Positions 42,501 to 52,072 of a stretch of DNA of 64,000 nt are shown here, piece by piece. Within the stretch, counting starts at the first letter, position 1; the number at the start of each line of letters is the position of its first letter. The notes beneath the pieces are model-generated. The model saw only the letters and a list, made by a program, of their open reading frames with translations. It ran no database searches and was not told where the DNA came from. Source of the stretch: Crocinitomix algicola. GTDB taxonomy: Bacteria; Bacteroidota; Bacteroidia; Flavobacteriales_D; Crocinitomicaceae. The position numbers were made by a program, and so were the translations under genes. The DNA lies in contig NZ_LYPF02000001.1 in NCBI RefSeq assembly GCF_001661595.2, positions 1-64,000 of the forward strand, read 5' to 3'.

Positions 42501-45085
42501 AGTATTCTGTTGGTGAAGATGTTAAACTTTCCATTCCAACTCCAGATAAGGGGCGTGCTTTAATTAGCTTGGAAAGCGGAACAAAAATAATTGATAAATT
42601 TTGGGTAGAAACCGAAAAAGGAGAGACATCAATAAGTTTTAAAACTACCGTAGACATGGATCCTAATGTGTTTGTGCATGTCAGTCTTGTTCAACCATAT
42701 GCTTCTATGACAAATGACCTCCCAATTCGTATGTATGGAGTTGTTCCCATATTAGTTGAAGATCCTGATTCTCATTTAAACCCAACCATCTCAATGCCTG
42801 ATGTTTTACGACCAGAATCAAAAGTTAAAATTAAAGTTGGGGAAAAGGATAAAAAACCAATGACCTATACACTTGCTATAGTTGATGAAGGTTTATTAGA
42901 CTTAACGAATTTTAAAACGCCAAATCCTTGGAACTATTTTAATGCGCGAGAAGCCCTTGGTGTTAAAACATGGGATATGTATGATTACGTTCTTGGAACT
43001 TATGCTGATGAATTGGATAAATTACTCGCAATCGGAGGGGATGAGAGTGGGAATGGAAAAAAAGCTGCTCAGGCGAATCGTTTTAAACCGATGGTTTCAT
43101 TTATCGGACCATTTGAATACAAGGGAGGAACAAATGAACATACTATCGATATTCCAAATTATGTTGGTTCAGTTCGTGTAATGGTAGTCGCTGGTCAAAA
43201 TGATCGCTATGGAAGTGAAGAGAAGACGGTGCCTGTTAGAAACCCTTTAATGGTGCTGGGCACGCTGCCCCGCGTTGTTGGACCGGACGAAAATGTTACG
43301 TTACCTGTGAACGTTTTTGCTATGGAAGAGCAAGTTAAAAATGTTTCTGTTCAAGTTAAAACAAATGGGTACTTCGAATTGATTGATGGCGCAAAAAAAT
43401 CATTAAGATTTGATAAAATAGGGGATAAAATCGTGAATTTTAAATTGAAAGTAGCAAAAAAGACGGGTGTTGGCAAAGTAAGTATTATAGCTACTAGCGG
43501 TAATCAAAAAGCGACGTATGATTTTGAAATTGATGTTCGTACGCCTAATGCTCCTCAAACAGTTGTGGCAGAAAAAGTGTTAAATAGTGGTGAAGTATTT
43601 GCAAGTGATGTTGATTATTTCGGGATAGAAGGAACGAATAGTGCTTTTATAGAGGTTTCAAACTTTCCGCCATTGGATTTAAGTCGAAGATTGGATTACT
43701 TAATTACGTATCCCCATGGTTGTGTTGAACAAACTACATCTGGTGTTTTTCCACAATTGTATCTGTCAGATTTACTTGAATTGACTAAAGCGAAAAAAGA
43801 TGCTATTCAACAAAATGTAAATGCAGGCATTGAGCGAATTAGATTGTTTCAAACTACCAATGGTGGATTTGCCTATTGGCCTGGAAATACCTATGATAAT
43901 GAGTGGGGATCTAATTATGCTGGTCACTTTTTATTGGAAGCTGAACGAAAAGGTTACAACGTTCCAACATCCATGAAAAATAAATGGATTGATTTCCAAA
44001 AAAGACAAGCAAAAGCATGGAATAAAGCCAATTCCAATACTGCTGGAGCTCGATATGCCGATAATATACAGGCATATAGACTTTACACATTAGCGCTGGC
44101 AGGTAAAGCAGATCTAGGTTTGATGAATCGCTTGAGAGAACGCGAAGATCTTTCGTTGCCTGCAAAATGGCGATTGGCAGCCGCATACAGATTGGCGGGA
44201 CAAAAAGAGGCGGCCTTGAAACTTGTACAAGGTGTTCGTGTTAATGTTCCTGAATATCGAGAGTTATCCTATTCTTTTGGTTCAAATGTTAGAGATGAAG
44301 CCATGATTTTAGAAACTTTAGTTTTAATGAATATGAGAGAAGACGCAGCAAGTGTTGCGAAAAGAATTGCGGATGAGTTGAATAAAGATCAATGGATGAG
44401 CACACAAACCACGGCTTATTCGTTAATGGCGGTTAGTCAATTTTTAGGAGGAAATGAAGCAGATGATCTGTTGCAGTTCAATTATGTGATGAACGGTCAA
44501 GCAGGACAAAGAAAATCTTCGAAGTCACTCATCAGTTTAGACTTGGGTGCAAAAGGGAAAAACGTTAAAATTGAAAATACTAGTTCAGGTATTCTTTATG
44601 TTCGTTTAGTGACGAAAGGAACTCCACTAGGAGGGAATGAAGTAGCAGCGCAAAGTCATTTAAGTTTAACGGTGAATTATTGGGACATGAATCAAAATAG
44701 AATTAATGTTGAAAATATTGAACAAGGACAAGATTTTATCGCCGAAATAACTGTAGACAATTCTGGTTTGAAGGGGGATTTGAAAGAACTTGCGTTAACA
44801 CACATCGTTCCTTCCGGATGGGAAATTCACAATAATCGAATGGATGAATATAATCGGAACAAATCGTCGTATTTTACATATCAAGATATAAGAGATGATC
44901 GTTTATATACTTATTTTGATTTAAAAGCACACGGTCGAAAAACCTTTCGTGTACAATTAAATGCAAGTTATTTGGGACGTTTTTATTTACCTGGAGTTTA
45001 TGTCGAAGCAATGTATGATAAATCAATTTCTGCGAGAACAAAAGGGCAATGGGTTAGAATAACTTCTAATCACCAATTTAATTAA
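39551..45085 (+). CDS. alpha-2-macroglobulin family lipoprotein
   Basis: At 1844 residues this is the largest protein in the window. It is a lipoprotein (lipobox LYAC, Cys17) of the bacterial alpha-2-macroglobulin family, thought to trap proteases in the periplasm. N-terminal macroglobulin domains come first. The bait-region neighbourhood includes GFIYTERGVWRPGDSVYV near residue 615. The thioester motif CVEQ lies near residue 1391 in the YPHGCVEQTTSG context, followed by the helical thioester domain. The Cys and Gln needed for a thioester are present. An unusual Asp/Tyr-rich insert near residues 470-500 interrupts the N-terminal half. The pbpC gene often paired with this family is absent. Confidence 0.93.
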   Translation: MKNLILPALIGVFLYACSGAKQTEQGEFVKVNPEFAAYISSFTGGTIATDAQVKVQFNQEIDESIRAKNLNDIFDLDPYVDGEVEWVDNSTIAFVPSEFLAPGTRYKVSLSLTDIIEVSEELEVFEFNFRTLKPSLKVEIDRFQSYDEWNYSKQKLIGHVSFTGNIDSTQIKNLIIANQNGRDLKVKLNRKSKQSYGFTVENIVRNNQRSNLVFQWDGDKIGIPAEGKKKIQIPALDEFVVLDYEVIQSPQQAIKIHFSDPLNSEQQLEGLVYLDNEDVKIVADEQVVILYPENRVVGDVKLKISGDLKNSNGKRIDNSISRNFYFEDISPDIELVGDGNIVPKSGSAHFPFKAVNLTDVDLTITKIYEDNVIQFLQVNNYDGTYQLRRVAKEVFKERIELNPEGDLDLRYWNHFSIDLSKFVNLDLGAIYRVELTARKDYSLYNCHDENTQEQTMTPFSFVSQNEPWNEDDWGDHYYYYDDYDYDYNYRERNDPCKDSYYRNKKFARNILISDLGIIAKAGADKTMHVVVSDLNSTHPIAGAKVSFYDYQRQFLGESTTDEEGMLALKIDRKPFVLIAEKNGQKGYLKLKDGESLSLSKFDVSGATIQHGVKGFIYTERGVWRPGDSVYVSFMLQDKSGLLPKSHPVKFELINPKGIVVDEQFSTHAINGVYDFRTNTNSEDITGNYGARVKVGNRTFYKNIKVEAVKPNRLKIDLSFESDLIDNNTNRSVNLESKWLHGAVAGDLKTKVDVHLSATKTAFKKYHNFVFDDPLKEFSAEDKTIFEGKLDDAGKTTFDHGIRLEANSPGMLKAFFTTKVFEKGGDFSIDRTSVNFSPYDEYVGIRVPEGDLYGGALVTDQNHLVDIVTVNERGKLVESNVTVTTYKLAWRWWWDSYDNDLASFIARSGTVPLDRENLRTRSGKAQYKFRVDQPEWGRYLILVENKTSGHVTGQIVYVDWPYYARSNRKNSENATMLTFSTDKEKYSVGEDVKLSIPTPDKGRALISLESGTKIIDKFWVETEKGETSISFKTTVDMDPNVFVHVSLVQPYASMTNDLPIRMYGVVPILVEDPDSHLNPTISMPDVLRPESKVKIKVGEKDKKPMTYTLAIVDEGLLDLTNFKTPNPWNYFNAREALGVKTWDMYDYVLGTYADELDKLLAIGGDESGNGKKAAQANRFKPMVSFIGPFEYKGGTNEHTIDIPNYVGSVRVMVVAGQNDRYGSEEKTVPVRNPLMVLGTLPRVVGPDENVTLPVNVFAMEEQVKNVSVQVKTNGYFELIDGAKKSLRFDKIGDKIVNFKLKVAKKTGVGKVSIIATSGNQKATYDFEIDVRTPNAPQTVVAEKVLNSGEVFASDVDYFGIEGTNSAFIEVSNFPPLDLSRRLDYLITYPHGCVEQTTSGVFPQLYLSDLLELTKAKKDAIQQNVNAGIERIRLFQTTNGGFAYWPGNTYDNEWGSNYAGHFLLEAERKGYNVPTSMKNKWIDFQKRQAKAWNKANSNTAGARYADNIQAYRLYTLALAGKADLGLMNRLREREDLSLPAKWRLAAAYRLAGQKEAALKLVQGVRVNVPEYRELSYSFGSNVRDEAMILETLVLMNMREDAASVAKRIADELNKDQWMSTQTTAYSLMAVSQFLGGNEADDLLQFNYVMNGQAGQRKSSKSLISLDLGAKGKNVKIENTSSGILYVRLVTKGTPLGGNEVAAQSHLSLTVNYWDMNQNRINVENIEQGQDFIAEITVDNSGLKGDLKELALTHIVPSGWEIHNNRMDEYNRNKSSYFTYQDIRDDRLYTYFDLKAHGRKTFRVQLNASYLGRFYLPGVYVEAMYDKSISARTKGQWVRITSNHQFN

Positions 45086-45165
45086 TGTCGACCAGGTCGG
45101 TTTAATTTTGTGAAAATGAAGATTTATTTGTGTTTTTTGTATATTTAACCCAAATATTTGACACC

Positions 45166-45471
45166 ATGAAATTGAAATACTTATTCGGATTTTTAGCTTT
45201 TACTACAATTTTGTTTTCAGCATGTAAAAAGAACAATGGATGTGCTCGTTCAGAAGAGGCAACTGTAATGGACCTTTCAGATTCAGATTCTTGTGGAATC
45301 GTTTTTAAAATTGGTGATGGTACATTTTTAGAAGGGGCGAATCTAAATGAATTTCAAACTTTTGAAGATGGTGATTTGGTATGGATTTCGTATAAAAGCA
45401 CAGCTGGAGCTAGCACATGTGGAATTGGAGAAGTTGTTCAAATACGTTGTGTTGTACCGAGAGAATACTAA
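45166..45471 (+). CDS. small lipoprotein of unknown function
   Basis: From ATG 45166 the protein has 101 residues and starts with a clear lipoprotein signal (MKLKYLFGFLAF to lipobox FSAC). A longer frame from 45130 only adds residues before the signal and is unlikely. The mature part has several further cysteines (NGCARS, DSCGIV, STCGIG, IRCVV), which may form disulfides in a small beta-barrel. Family not recognised; role unknown. Confidence 0.75.
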   Translation: MKLKYLFGFLAFTTILFSACKKNNGCARSEEATVMDLSDSDSCGIVFKIGDGTFLEGANLNEFQTFEDGDLVWISYKSTAGASTCGIGEVVQIRCVVPREY

Positions 45472-45530
45472 TTGTTTTTAGGCATAATTTTTGAAGCCTA
45501 CTAATGGTTGTTGCATTTATTAATTCAACC

Positions 45531-45905
45531 ATGAAAATTGTCACTTACTTAAGTTTATTCTGTATTGTTTTGACTTCCTGTAATCGAAAGGAATTTAAGT
45601 TGTATACAGGTACATACAATTGTGTCAAATCAATTCATACCTGGGAAGAAGGTGAACCCCATGTTTATGAGAATACAACTGATCATGAAATTCAAGTTGA
45701 AAAAAACAAGAAGAGAATTCAAGTATTGGACCTTGTGGTGCCAATTGATGAAATTGAACCTGGACAAGAATATCGTAAAGGTAGCGACACGAAATATCAA
45801 TCTGTTAAATTTGAAAATGATCTGATTTATTTTCTCGAGCATACAAGTGTAGCTGGAGGTGGATATGAAGTTTCGTATATCGGAAAAAAGGTAGAAGAAA
45901 ATTAA
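45531..45905 (+). CDS. small lipoprotein of unknown function
   Basis: From ATG 45531 it has 124 residues; the lipoprotein signal MKIVTYLSLFCIVLTSC has its lipobox Cys at residue 17. An upstream start at 45504 adds nine residues before the signal and is unlikely. The mature region begins with a GTYNC segment as in small lipocalin-like proteins, and may be a beta-barrel. It is convergent with comB, with only 2 nt between stops. Family not recognised. Confidence 0.72.
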   Translation: MKIVTYLSLFCIVLTSCNRKEFKLYTGTYNCVKSIHTWEEGEPHVYENTTDHEIQVEKNKKRIQVLDLVVPIDEIEPGQEYRKGSDTKYQSVKFENDLIYFLEHTSVAGGGYEVSYIGKKVEEN

Positions 45906-45907
45906 AC

Positions 45908-46657
45908 CTAATCGATTAAAACATCCTCTTTTACTAGTTCAAGGCAATCACCATTTAAAACTGGAATAACAGGGGCTTGGTTAGGCGTTAGACAGTATTT
46001 TATATCCTCGTTTAAATTCAAATTCTTTAGTCTTCTTCGGTGTGATGAGGCTTTAAGATAACCCAAAATATTATCCTTTGCGCTTAAAAACAAGTATTTA
46101 GCCGCGATTGACGAATCTTCTTCCGATCTAAAATTACCAGTGTTTACCAAAAAATCAGTAATTGCTCCAGCGCAAATTGTGTCTTCTAGATTGAATTTGT
46201 TTTGCCAACCTGAGCAAAGACAAAGTACATTTTTGTTTTGTTTACTGAGCCAATTATTTAAGACATCTAAATTTGATAAAGATCCTATAACAACCTGACC
46301 GGCATCCTTAGCAATATGAATTGATTTTGTACCATTTGTAGTACTCAAAACTACCGTTTTTCCCTTTAAATCCGGATTTAAATAAGAGTAAGGGGAATTT
46401 CCAAAGTCAAATCCATCAACAATCTTTCCTTGACGTTCTGCTCCGACTAAGTATCCTTTTTCTTGATATGCTTTGGCTTCTTCAATTGTTGATACAGGTA
46501 TTAATCCTTCAACACCATTATGAAAAGCAGCACAAATAGCTGAAGTTGCTCTTAATACATCAATCACAACAATAATTTCAAAATCATCTTTGTATAAAGG
46601 AAAAAGATATGGACTGAAGCAAACTTCAATCTTCTTACGGGTTTCATTACTTGCCAT
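45908..46657 (-). CDS. comB: 2-phosphosulfolactate phosphatase (ComB family)
   Basis: A 249-residue Mg-dependent acid phosphatase-like protein of the ComB family. It carries IDVLRATSAICAA near residue 32, VGAERQGKIVDGFDFGNSP, VLSTTNGTKSIHIA and the CSGWQNKFNLEDTICAGAI motif. In methanogens ComB makes sulfolactate on the way to coenzyme M. In Bacteroidetes it occurs without that pathway, possibly for sulfonate or sulfonolipid metabolism. The last point is inference. No other coenzyme M or sulfolipid gene lies close by. Confidence 0.88.
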   Translation of the reverse strand: MASNETRKKIEVCFSPYLFPLYKDDFEIIVVIDVLRATSAICAAFHNGVEGLIPVSTIEEAKAYQEKGYLVGAERQGKIVDGFDFGNSPYSYLNPDLKGKTVVLSTTNGTKSIHIAKDAGQVVIGSLSNLDVLNNWLSKQNKNVLCLCSGWQNKFNLEDTICAGAITDFLVNTGNFRSEEDSSIAAKYLFLSAKDNILGYLKASSHRRRLKNLNLNEDIKYCLTPNQAPVIPVLNGDCLELVKEDVLID

Positions 46658-46671
46658 TCAACGAAAATACT

Positions 46672-46713
46672 AAAAAAAACAAAATAGGCCTTTATCATGA
46701 ATTGAAAAGCCTA
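46672..46713 (-). terminator. terminator of the ferredoxin gene
   Basis: On the minus strand TAGGC-TTT pairs with AAAG-GCCTA (one bulged G) and is followed by a T-rich run (TTTTG then T8). It lies 28 nt after the ferredoxin stop and just ahead of comB. Confidence 0.6.
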
Positions 46714-46740
46714 CCCCAAATAATTCCTAAAAAAAGGATT

Positions 46741-47094
<354 letters not shown>

Positions 47095-47119
47095 TTATTG
47101 TTTACATTCGTTAACTTTG

Positions 47120-47127
47120 CAAATATA
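47120..47127 (-). promoter_or_regulatory. Bacteroidetes -7 promoter box for ferredoxin
   Basis: On the minus strand TATATTTG fits TAnnTTTG, 28 nt before the ferredoxin ATG. Confidence 0.45.
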
Positions 47128-47229
47128 CTGGTTAGGTTTAGCAATTCGATTATATTAATAAGAATATTTTTTGATTTTTAATCTTAACAATAACGTCGAA
47201 ACTATATAAACTAGCGCATTTGCCTAAAT

Positions 47230-48276
47230 ATGAAATTAGAGGAAAGAATTAATGTATTAACAAAACTCGGTCGAATCATGAATGATATCGGTCTAGAAAG
47301 GCCATGGAAGGGGTTCGAATTAGGTGTGAATAAAGAAGAGTATGAACAACTAGTTGAGTTAGTAAATCGCGTTAAAATATACAATGGATGGTTTACACCT
47401 GCTGCTGTAAGAACGGCGTTTAAAGGAATTTCAAGTTGGTTGAATGAAAAAGATCTACTAGCATGGATAAAGGAATACCCGACTCCTCCAAAACAACCCA
47501 AAACAGTTGCCATAATCATGGCAGGTAACATTCCTTTGGTAGGTTTTCATGATTTTCTTTCTGTGTTCATGGCTGGTCATAAAGCTCAAGTAAAATTGTC
47601 CTCTGATGATCGGCACTTATTCCCTGCTTTGGTTGCTATAATGCGATTATTTCAGCCGAAAATTGATGAATGGATAGATGTGAAAGAACATAAATTAGAA
47701 AGTTTTGATGCGGTTATCGCTACAGGAAGTGATAATTCAGCCAATTACTTTGAAACTTATTTTGGAAAATACCCTCATATCATACGTAAAAATAGAACCT
47801 CAATAGCGGTTATTGAAGGGGATGAATCCAAAGAGGATTTAGAAGCGCTTGGTGAAGATGTCTTTACATTTTATGGATTGGGATGTCGCAACGTTTCCCA
47901 AGTGTGGGTGCCTGAAGATTTTGATGTTAACCGTATATTCGAAGCTTTTTTTAAGTTTGGTGATATTGCAAATCATAATAAGTACGCCAATAACTATGAT
48001 TATAACAAGGCTGTGTACCTGCTCAATTTAGAACACCTATTGGATAATGGTTTTATTTTGTTTAAAGAAGATAAAAAACTAAATAGTCCGTTAGGGATGT
48101 TACATATTGCTCGTTATTCATCCAAAGATGAAGTAGAAAATTATATTTTTGAATATAGGAATAAAATCCAAGCTGTTGTTGGAAAAAATTATGTACCTTT
48201 TGGAAAAGCTCAACAACCAACCCTTGACGATTTTGCAGATGGGGTAAATACGCTTGATTTCGTTACTAAACTTTAA
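47230..48276 (+). CDS. acyl-CoA reductase (LuxC-like)
   Basis: A 348-residue LuxC-like member of the aldehyde dehydrogenase superfamily, predicted to reduce fatty acyl-CoA to aldehyde with NADPH. Visible segments are IIMAGNIPLVGFHDFLSVFMAGH (read in two parts) and VKLSSDDR. The ATGSDNSANYFETYFGKYPHIIRKNR region follows, and then the catalytic Cys neighbourhood YGLGCRNVSQVWVPE. No luxA, B, D or E gene is near, so luminescence is not implied. Function in lipid or storage-lipid metabolism is likely. Confidence 0.87.
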   Translation: MKLEERINVLTKLGRIMNDIGLERPWKGFELGVNKEEYEQLVELVNRVKIYNGWFTPAAVRTAFKGISSWLNEKDLLAWIKEYPTPPKQPKTVAIIMAGNIPLVGFHDFLSVFMAGHKAQVKLSSDDRHLFPALVAIMRLFQPKIDEWIDVKEHKLESFDAVIATGSDNSANYFETYFGKYPHIIRKNRTSIAVIEGDESKEDLEALGEDVFTFYGLGCRNVSQVWVPEDFDVNRIFEAFFKFGDIANHNKYANNYDYNKAVYLLNLEHLLDNGFILFKEDKKLNSPLGMLHIARYSSKDEVENYIFEYRNKIQAVVGKNYVPFGKAQQPTLDDFADGVNTLDFVTKL

Positions 48277-48319
48277 CATTCTTTTTAAATTACAAATAAT
48301 TCAATCTTTAACAGATTTG

Positions 48320-48327
48320 TATATTTG
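48320..48327 (+). promoter_or_regulatory. Bacteroidetes -7 promoter box for the phosphohexomutase
   Basis: TATATTTG fits TAnnTTTG. It overlaps the region where a longer reading frame would start (48325), which supports the downstream ATG at 48349 as the true start. Confidence 0.5.
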
Positions 48328-48348
48328 TTTAAATACTCAAACAGAAAA

Positions 48349-49764
48349 ATGACAAAAATTAAATTCGGAACTGACGGATGGCGTGCCATCATCGCTAAAG
48401 AATATACAGTGGATAATGTTGCTAGAGTGACTCAAGCTACCGCTGATTGGTTGAATCAAAATTTTGATAATCCATCTGTGGTTATTGGTCATGATTGCCG
48501 ATTTGCAGGTCCATTATTTGTGGAAACTGCTATAAAAATATTCGTTCACAAGGGAATTAAAGTGTTTACGACTAAAAAAGGATTCGTTTCTACTCCAATG
48601 ATTTCCTTAGCAACACGTCAATTAAAAGCTTCTCTAGGTGTTGTGATAACCGCTAGTCATAATCCGCCTGAATATAATGGATACAAATTAAAAGGACATT
48701 TTGGTGGTCCGCTATCTCCGGCAGAGGTGAGCGAAATAGAATCAATTATTCCTAATGTAAATGAAATTAATTTAAATATCATTTCAGTCCAAAAGGCAGA
48801 AAAAGAGGGGATGATTCAATATCGGGATTTTGAACAAATTTATATCGATCAGATTAATCAAGTTTTCGATATCGAAGCCATAAAAAAGGCTGATTTTGGT
48901 TTAGCATATGACGCTATGTATGGAGCTGGTCAGAATGTTTTGAAAAGATTGATGCCGGATATGACGTTTTTGCATTGTGAACATAATCCATCATTCATGG
49001 GGCAAGCGCCAGAACCTATCGATAAAAACTTGCAAGAGTTTGCTCAGTTAATGAAATCAAATGACCACCTTCATTGTGGTTTGGCAACAGATGGTGATGC
49101 TGATAGAATTGGATTGTACAACAGTAAGGGTGAATTTGTAGATTCACATCATATCATCTTATTAACGATACATTACCTCGTTAAATACAAAGGCTTAACG
49201 GGTAAAGTAGTTACCGGATTTAGCAGCACACCACGAATTAAACAACTTTGTGCTCATTATGGACTTGAGCATGTTGAAGTGCCTATCGGATTCAAATACA
49301 TTTCAGGAATTATGGCTGATGAAAATGAAGATGTTCTTTTAGGCGGAGAGGAATCGGGAGGCATTGCCTTAAAAACACATATTCCTGAAAGAGATGGTAT
49401 TTGGATGGGGTTAACTGTATGGGAGTTTATGGCAACAACTGGAAAATCACTAGAAGAGCTGATTGAAGAAGTTTATGAAATCGTTGGATTTTTCGCATTC
49501 GAAAGAAATGATTTGCATATCAGTGATGAATTAAAAAGTAAGATCATTGATCAATGTAAAAAAAAGAGCTTCAACCTTTTTGGTAAATATCAAGTTCAAG
49601 CGGTTGAAGATTTGGATGGATTTAAATATATTTTTGATGATAATCGCTGGTTGATGATTCGCCCTTCAGGCACAGAACCTGTACTAAGAACGTACGCTGA
49701 GGCTCCAACGCTTGACGAGGTAAGAGTAATCTTAGAATCATGTAAACTGACGATAGGGGCTTAA
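48349..49764 (+). CDS. phosphoglucomutase/phosphomannomutase family protein
   Basis: A 471-residue alpha-D-phosphohexomutase from ATG 48349 (MTKIKFGTDGWR). Motifs are the N-terminal FGTDGWRAII, the phospho-serine loop ITASHNPPEYNGYKLKG, the Mg-binding DGDADRIG, the sugar-binding GGEESGGI and the C-terminal phosphate-binding PSGTEPVLRTYAEAP. The enzyme interconverts hexose 1- and 6-phosphates for sugar nucleotide synthesis. Sequence alone does not separate glucose, mannose and glucosamine preference. It lies 16 nt upstream of aroC and is probably co-transcribed. Confidence 0.93.
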   Translation: MTKIKFGTDGWRAIIAKEYTVDNVARVTQATADWLNQNFDNPSVVIGHDCRFAGPLFVETAIKIFVHKGIKVFTTKKGFVSTPMISLATRQLKASLGVVITASHNPPEYNGYKLKGHFGGPLSPAEVSEIESIIPNVNEINLNIISVQKAEKEGMIQYRDFEQIYIDQINQVFDIEAIKKADFGLAYDAMYGAGQNVLKRLMPDMTFLHCEHNPSFMGQAPEPIDKNLQEFAQLMKSNDHLHCGLATDGDADRIGLYNSKGEFVDSHHIILLTIHYLVKYKGLTGKVVTGFSSTPRIKQLCAHYGLEHVEVPIGFKYISGIMADENEDVLLGGEESGGIALKTHIPERDGIWMGLTVWEFMATTGKSLEELIEEVYEIVGFFAFERNDLHISDELKSKIIDQCKKKSFNLFGKYQVQAVEDLDGFKYIFDDNRWLMIRPSGTEPVLRTYAEAPTLDEVRVILESCKLTIGA

Positions 49765-49780
49765 CGTGTAAACCAAGCTA

Positions 49781-50860
49781 ATGGCAGGGAATTCCTTTGG
49801 AACAATTTTTAAGTTGACGAGCTTTGGAGAGTCGCATGGAAAGGCTATCGGAGGTATTATTGATGGATGTCCTGCGAATTTTAAGATTGACCTCGAGCAA
49901 ATCCAACAAGAATTAGACCGAAGAAAACCTGGTCAATCAGATTTAACCACTCAACGGAAAGAAAGCGATCAAGTTGAGTTTTATTCGGGTATATTAGATG
50001 GAGTAACATTAGGTACACCGATTGGGTTTATCCTAAAAAATACCAACCAAAAAAGTAAAGATTATTCTCGTTTGGGAGAATTGTATCGACCGTCACACGC
50101 AGACTTTACTTATGAAAAAAAGTTTGGTATTCGTGATAAGAGAGGTGGTGGAAGAAGTAGTGCTAGAGAAACTGCGGCTCGTGTAGTTGCAGGGGCCATA
50201 GCCAAACAAATACTTAAGTCTTTGGGTGTTTCAATCTATAGCTATGTCTCTCAAGTAGGAGATATTGAAATGGATAAAGGTATTGATTCAGTTGACTTTG
50301 AGCTTATTGATCAGAATGCGGTTCGTTGCCCAGACGATGAAAGTGCAGAAAAAATGATGGAGCTCATTAAGTCCGTCAGAAAAGATGGAGACTCGATTGG
50401 AGGGAAAATAACAACGGTTGTGCTGAATACCCCAGTTGGAATTGGTGAGCCTGTTTTTGATCGTTTAAATGCGGATTTAGCTAAAGCAATGTTTTCAATT
50501 ATGGCTGTTAAAGGATTTGAAATTGGCAGTGGTTTTGAAGCAATCAAAATGCGAGGTAGCGAACATAATGATGCGTTTTTTAACAATGAAGGGGTAATTC
50601 GAACTAAGACGAATCATTCTGGTGGTATACAGGGCGGAATTTCAAATGGTGAGCCCATTTATTTTAATGTAGCTTTTAAACCGGTTGCAACAATTATTAA
50701 ATCGCAAAATTCGGTAAATGTTAAAGGTGAGAATGTGGAATATAAAGGGGAGGGGAGACATGATCCATGTGTGGTTCCACGTGCAGTACCAATCGTAGAT
50801 GCAATGACGGCTATCACAATTTTAGATCATTATTTAAAAGCAAAAACAAATTCGCTGTAA
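49781..50860 (+). CDS. aroC: chorismate synthase AroC
   Basis: Chorismate synthase (359 residues) uses reduced FMN to convert EPSP to chorismate, the final shared step to aromatic amino acids, folate and menaquinone. Signature regions are [33 protein letters not shown], the flavin-binding [18 protein letters not shown], and [13 protein letters not shown]. The C-terminal [15 protein letters not shown] is also intact. The length is normal. It links to the menaquinone enzyme MenC elsewhere in the window by pathway only. Confidence 0.97.
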   Translation: MAGNSFGTIFKLTSFGESHGKAIGGIIDGCPANFKIDLEQIQQELDRRKPGQSDLTTQRKESDQVEFYSGILDGVTLGTPIGFILKNTNQKSKDYSRLGELYRPSHADFTYEKKFGIRDKRGGGRSSARETAARVVAGAIAKQILKSLGVSIYSYVSQVGDIEMDKGIDSVDFELIDQNAVRCPDDESAEKMMELIKSVRKDGDSIGGKITTVVLNTPVGIGEPVFDRLNADLAKAMFSIMAVKGFEIGSGFEAIKMRGSEHNDAFFNNEGVIRTKTNHSGGIQGGISNGEPIYFNVAFKPVATIIKSQNSVNVKGENVEYKGEGRHDPCVVPRAVPIVDAMTAITILDHYLKAKTNSL

Positions 50861-50863
50861 ATA

Positions 50864-50897
50864 AAAAGGGTGAAACTAAAGTTAGTTTCACCCTTTT
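50864..50897. terminator. bidirectional terminator between aroC and the VOC gene
   Basis: A 14-bp perfect stem AAAAGGGTGAAACT pairs with AGTTTCACCCTTTT around AAAGTT. A runs on one side and T runs on the other allow termination in both directions. Confidence 0.9.
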
Positions 50898-50916
50898 GCG
50901 TTGAAATTTCAATGGC

Positions 50917-51978
50917 CTATTTAACACGATTCATACCCATTGCCTTGAGCATCCAATTAGGAAGTCGTTTTTTAGGATCTCGTTTTTTAAGGTTGATGTA
51001 CCAGCCTAAACTTTTTATAACAGGCACTTTATGAGTTTCTACAAATTCAATCCAAGTTCCATCAGGATCCTCAATATACGAAAAGCGACCTCCCGCTTCT
51101 CCCATGTCAAAAGTCTCACCGCTATCCACAGTAAAAGGGAATCCTGCAGATTCACATTCCGCTTTTAAGGCATCCATTCCCTGAACATCGAAACATAAAT
51201 GGATGAATCCCCAATCTCCCCAAAAACGATCTTGGAAAATCTTTTTTGGTTGACGATCTAAGGCTTGAACTAATTCTATTTTTGTAGGTCCCAGCAATTT
51301 TGAAAATGGACCTTGTCTTTCGGATTTATGCGAGAGTAATACTCTTCTAAATTTTTGATCACCTGAAAGCAGTCCCTTAAAACAATCAAATGTTCCAGTT
51401 TCATCGTACTCCACAGTTTCGTATTCTAAAACGTCTCTGTATAATTTTAATGAAGCTTCCATGTCGCTTACGCCAATTATTGTTCCTGCTACTGCTCCAG
51501 TTTTTGCAGGATGTTTTGTGTCTTTGAACCAACCTTTCCCTTCAACAATGTTGAATATATTACCGTTAGGATCTTCTAAAAAATAATTCCATTCACCAGA
51601 AGGCGTTTGGCTAAGTTCACCTAAAATAGTTACCCCTTTCGCTTGGTGAAAAGCATAACTCGCCTTTACATCTTTTGATTTAATTTTACAGGCATACAAA
51701 CCTAAATCACCAAGTTGAATTGCAAAATCGGCTCTTTCCGTCGGGCGACTGGTGTATTGCCATATTTCAAACCCTCCACCACTTTCCATACTTAAAGCTA
51801 AAGTTGCCGTTCTACTCTGAACGGTGTCACCGGTGTATCGAGTCATTAAAGGAGCTTCTGCCGCATCTTCAAAAAGTCGTATGTCAATTCCAAACATTTC
51901 ACGATACCATTTCCAAATTTCTTGAACGTCTGGAACACCAATACCCATTTGTTGAATGCCCGATATAATCTTTTCCAT
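50917..51978 (-). CDS. two-domain VOC (glyoxalase-fold) protein
   Basis: A 353-residue protein with two vicinal-oxygen-chelate halves. The first half (about residues 5-150) starts GIQQMGIGVPDVQEIWKWY and includes FLEDPNGNIFNIVEG. The second (about 160-330) starts TIIGVSDMEASLKLYRDVL and includes FIHLCFDV and DPDGTWIEFVE with the terminal metal-binding Glu. The pattern suits a metal-dependent dioxygenase, isomerase or lyase similar to 4-hydroxyphenylpyruvate dioxygenase relatives. The substrate cannot be assigned. It stands alone, convergent with aroC. Confidence 0.85.
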   Translation of the reverse strand: MEKIISGIQQMGIGVPDVQEIWKWYREMFGIDIRLFEDAAEAPLMTRYTGDTVQSRTATLALSMESGGGFEIWQYTSRPTERADFAIQLGDLGLYACKIKSKDVKASYAFHQAKGVTILGELSQTPSGEWNYFLEDPNGNIFNIVEGKGWFKDTKHPAKTGAVAGTIIGVSDMEASLKLYRDVLEYETVEYDETGTFDCFKGLLSGDQKFRRVLLSHKSERQGPFSKLLGPTKIELVQALDRQPKKIFQDRFWGDWGFIHLCFDVQGMDALKAECESAGFPFTVDSGETFDMGEAGGRFSYIEDPDGTWIEFVETHKVPVIKSLGWYINLKKRDPKKRLPNWMLKAMGMNRVK

Positions 51979-52060
51979 GTGAATTAATTTTTGCTGCGAA
52001 TTTAAGGATAATCTTCTTGAATTGTGAAAAACTATTCAAAAAGCATGGTCTAATTTTTGC

Positions 52061-52068
52061 TACATTTG
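52061..52068 (+). promoter_or_regulatory. Bacteroidetes -7 promoter box abutting the beta-repeat gene
   Basis: TACATTTG fits TAnnTTTG and ends 4 nt before the ATG at 52073, so the transcript is predicted to be leaderless. Confidence 0.45.
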
Positions 52069-52072
52069 GCTC

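Noticed and set aside
45908-46657. Coenzyme M biosynthesis
   Set aside because: ComB occurs widely in bacteria that do not make coenzyme M, and no other pathway gene is in the window.
47230-48276. Bioluminescence operon
   Set aside because: Only a LuxC-like reductase is present; luxA, B, D and E are missing and the neighbours are unrelated.
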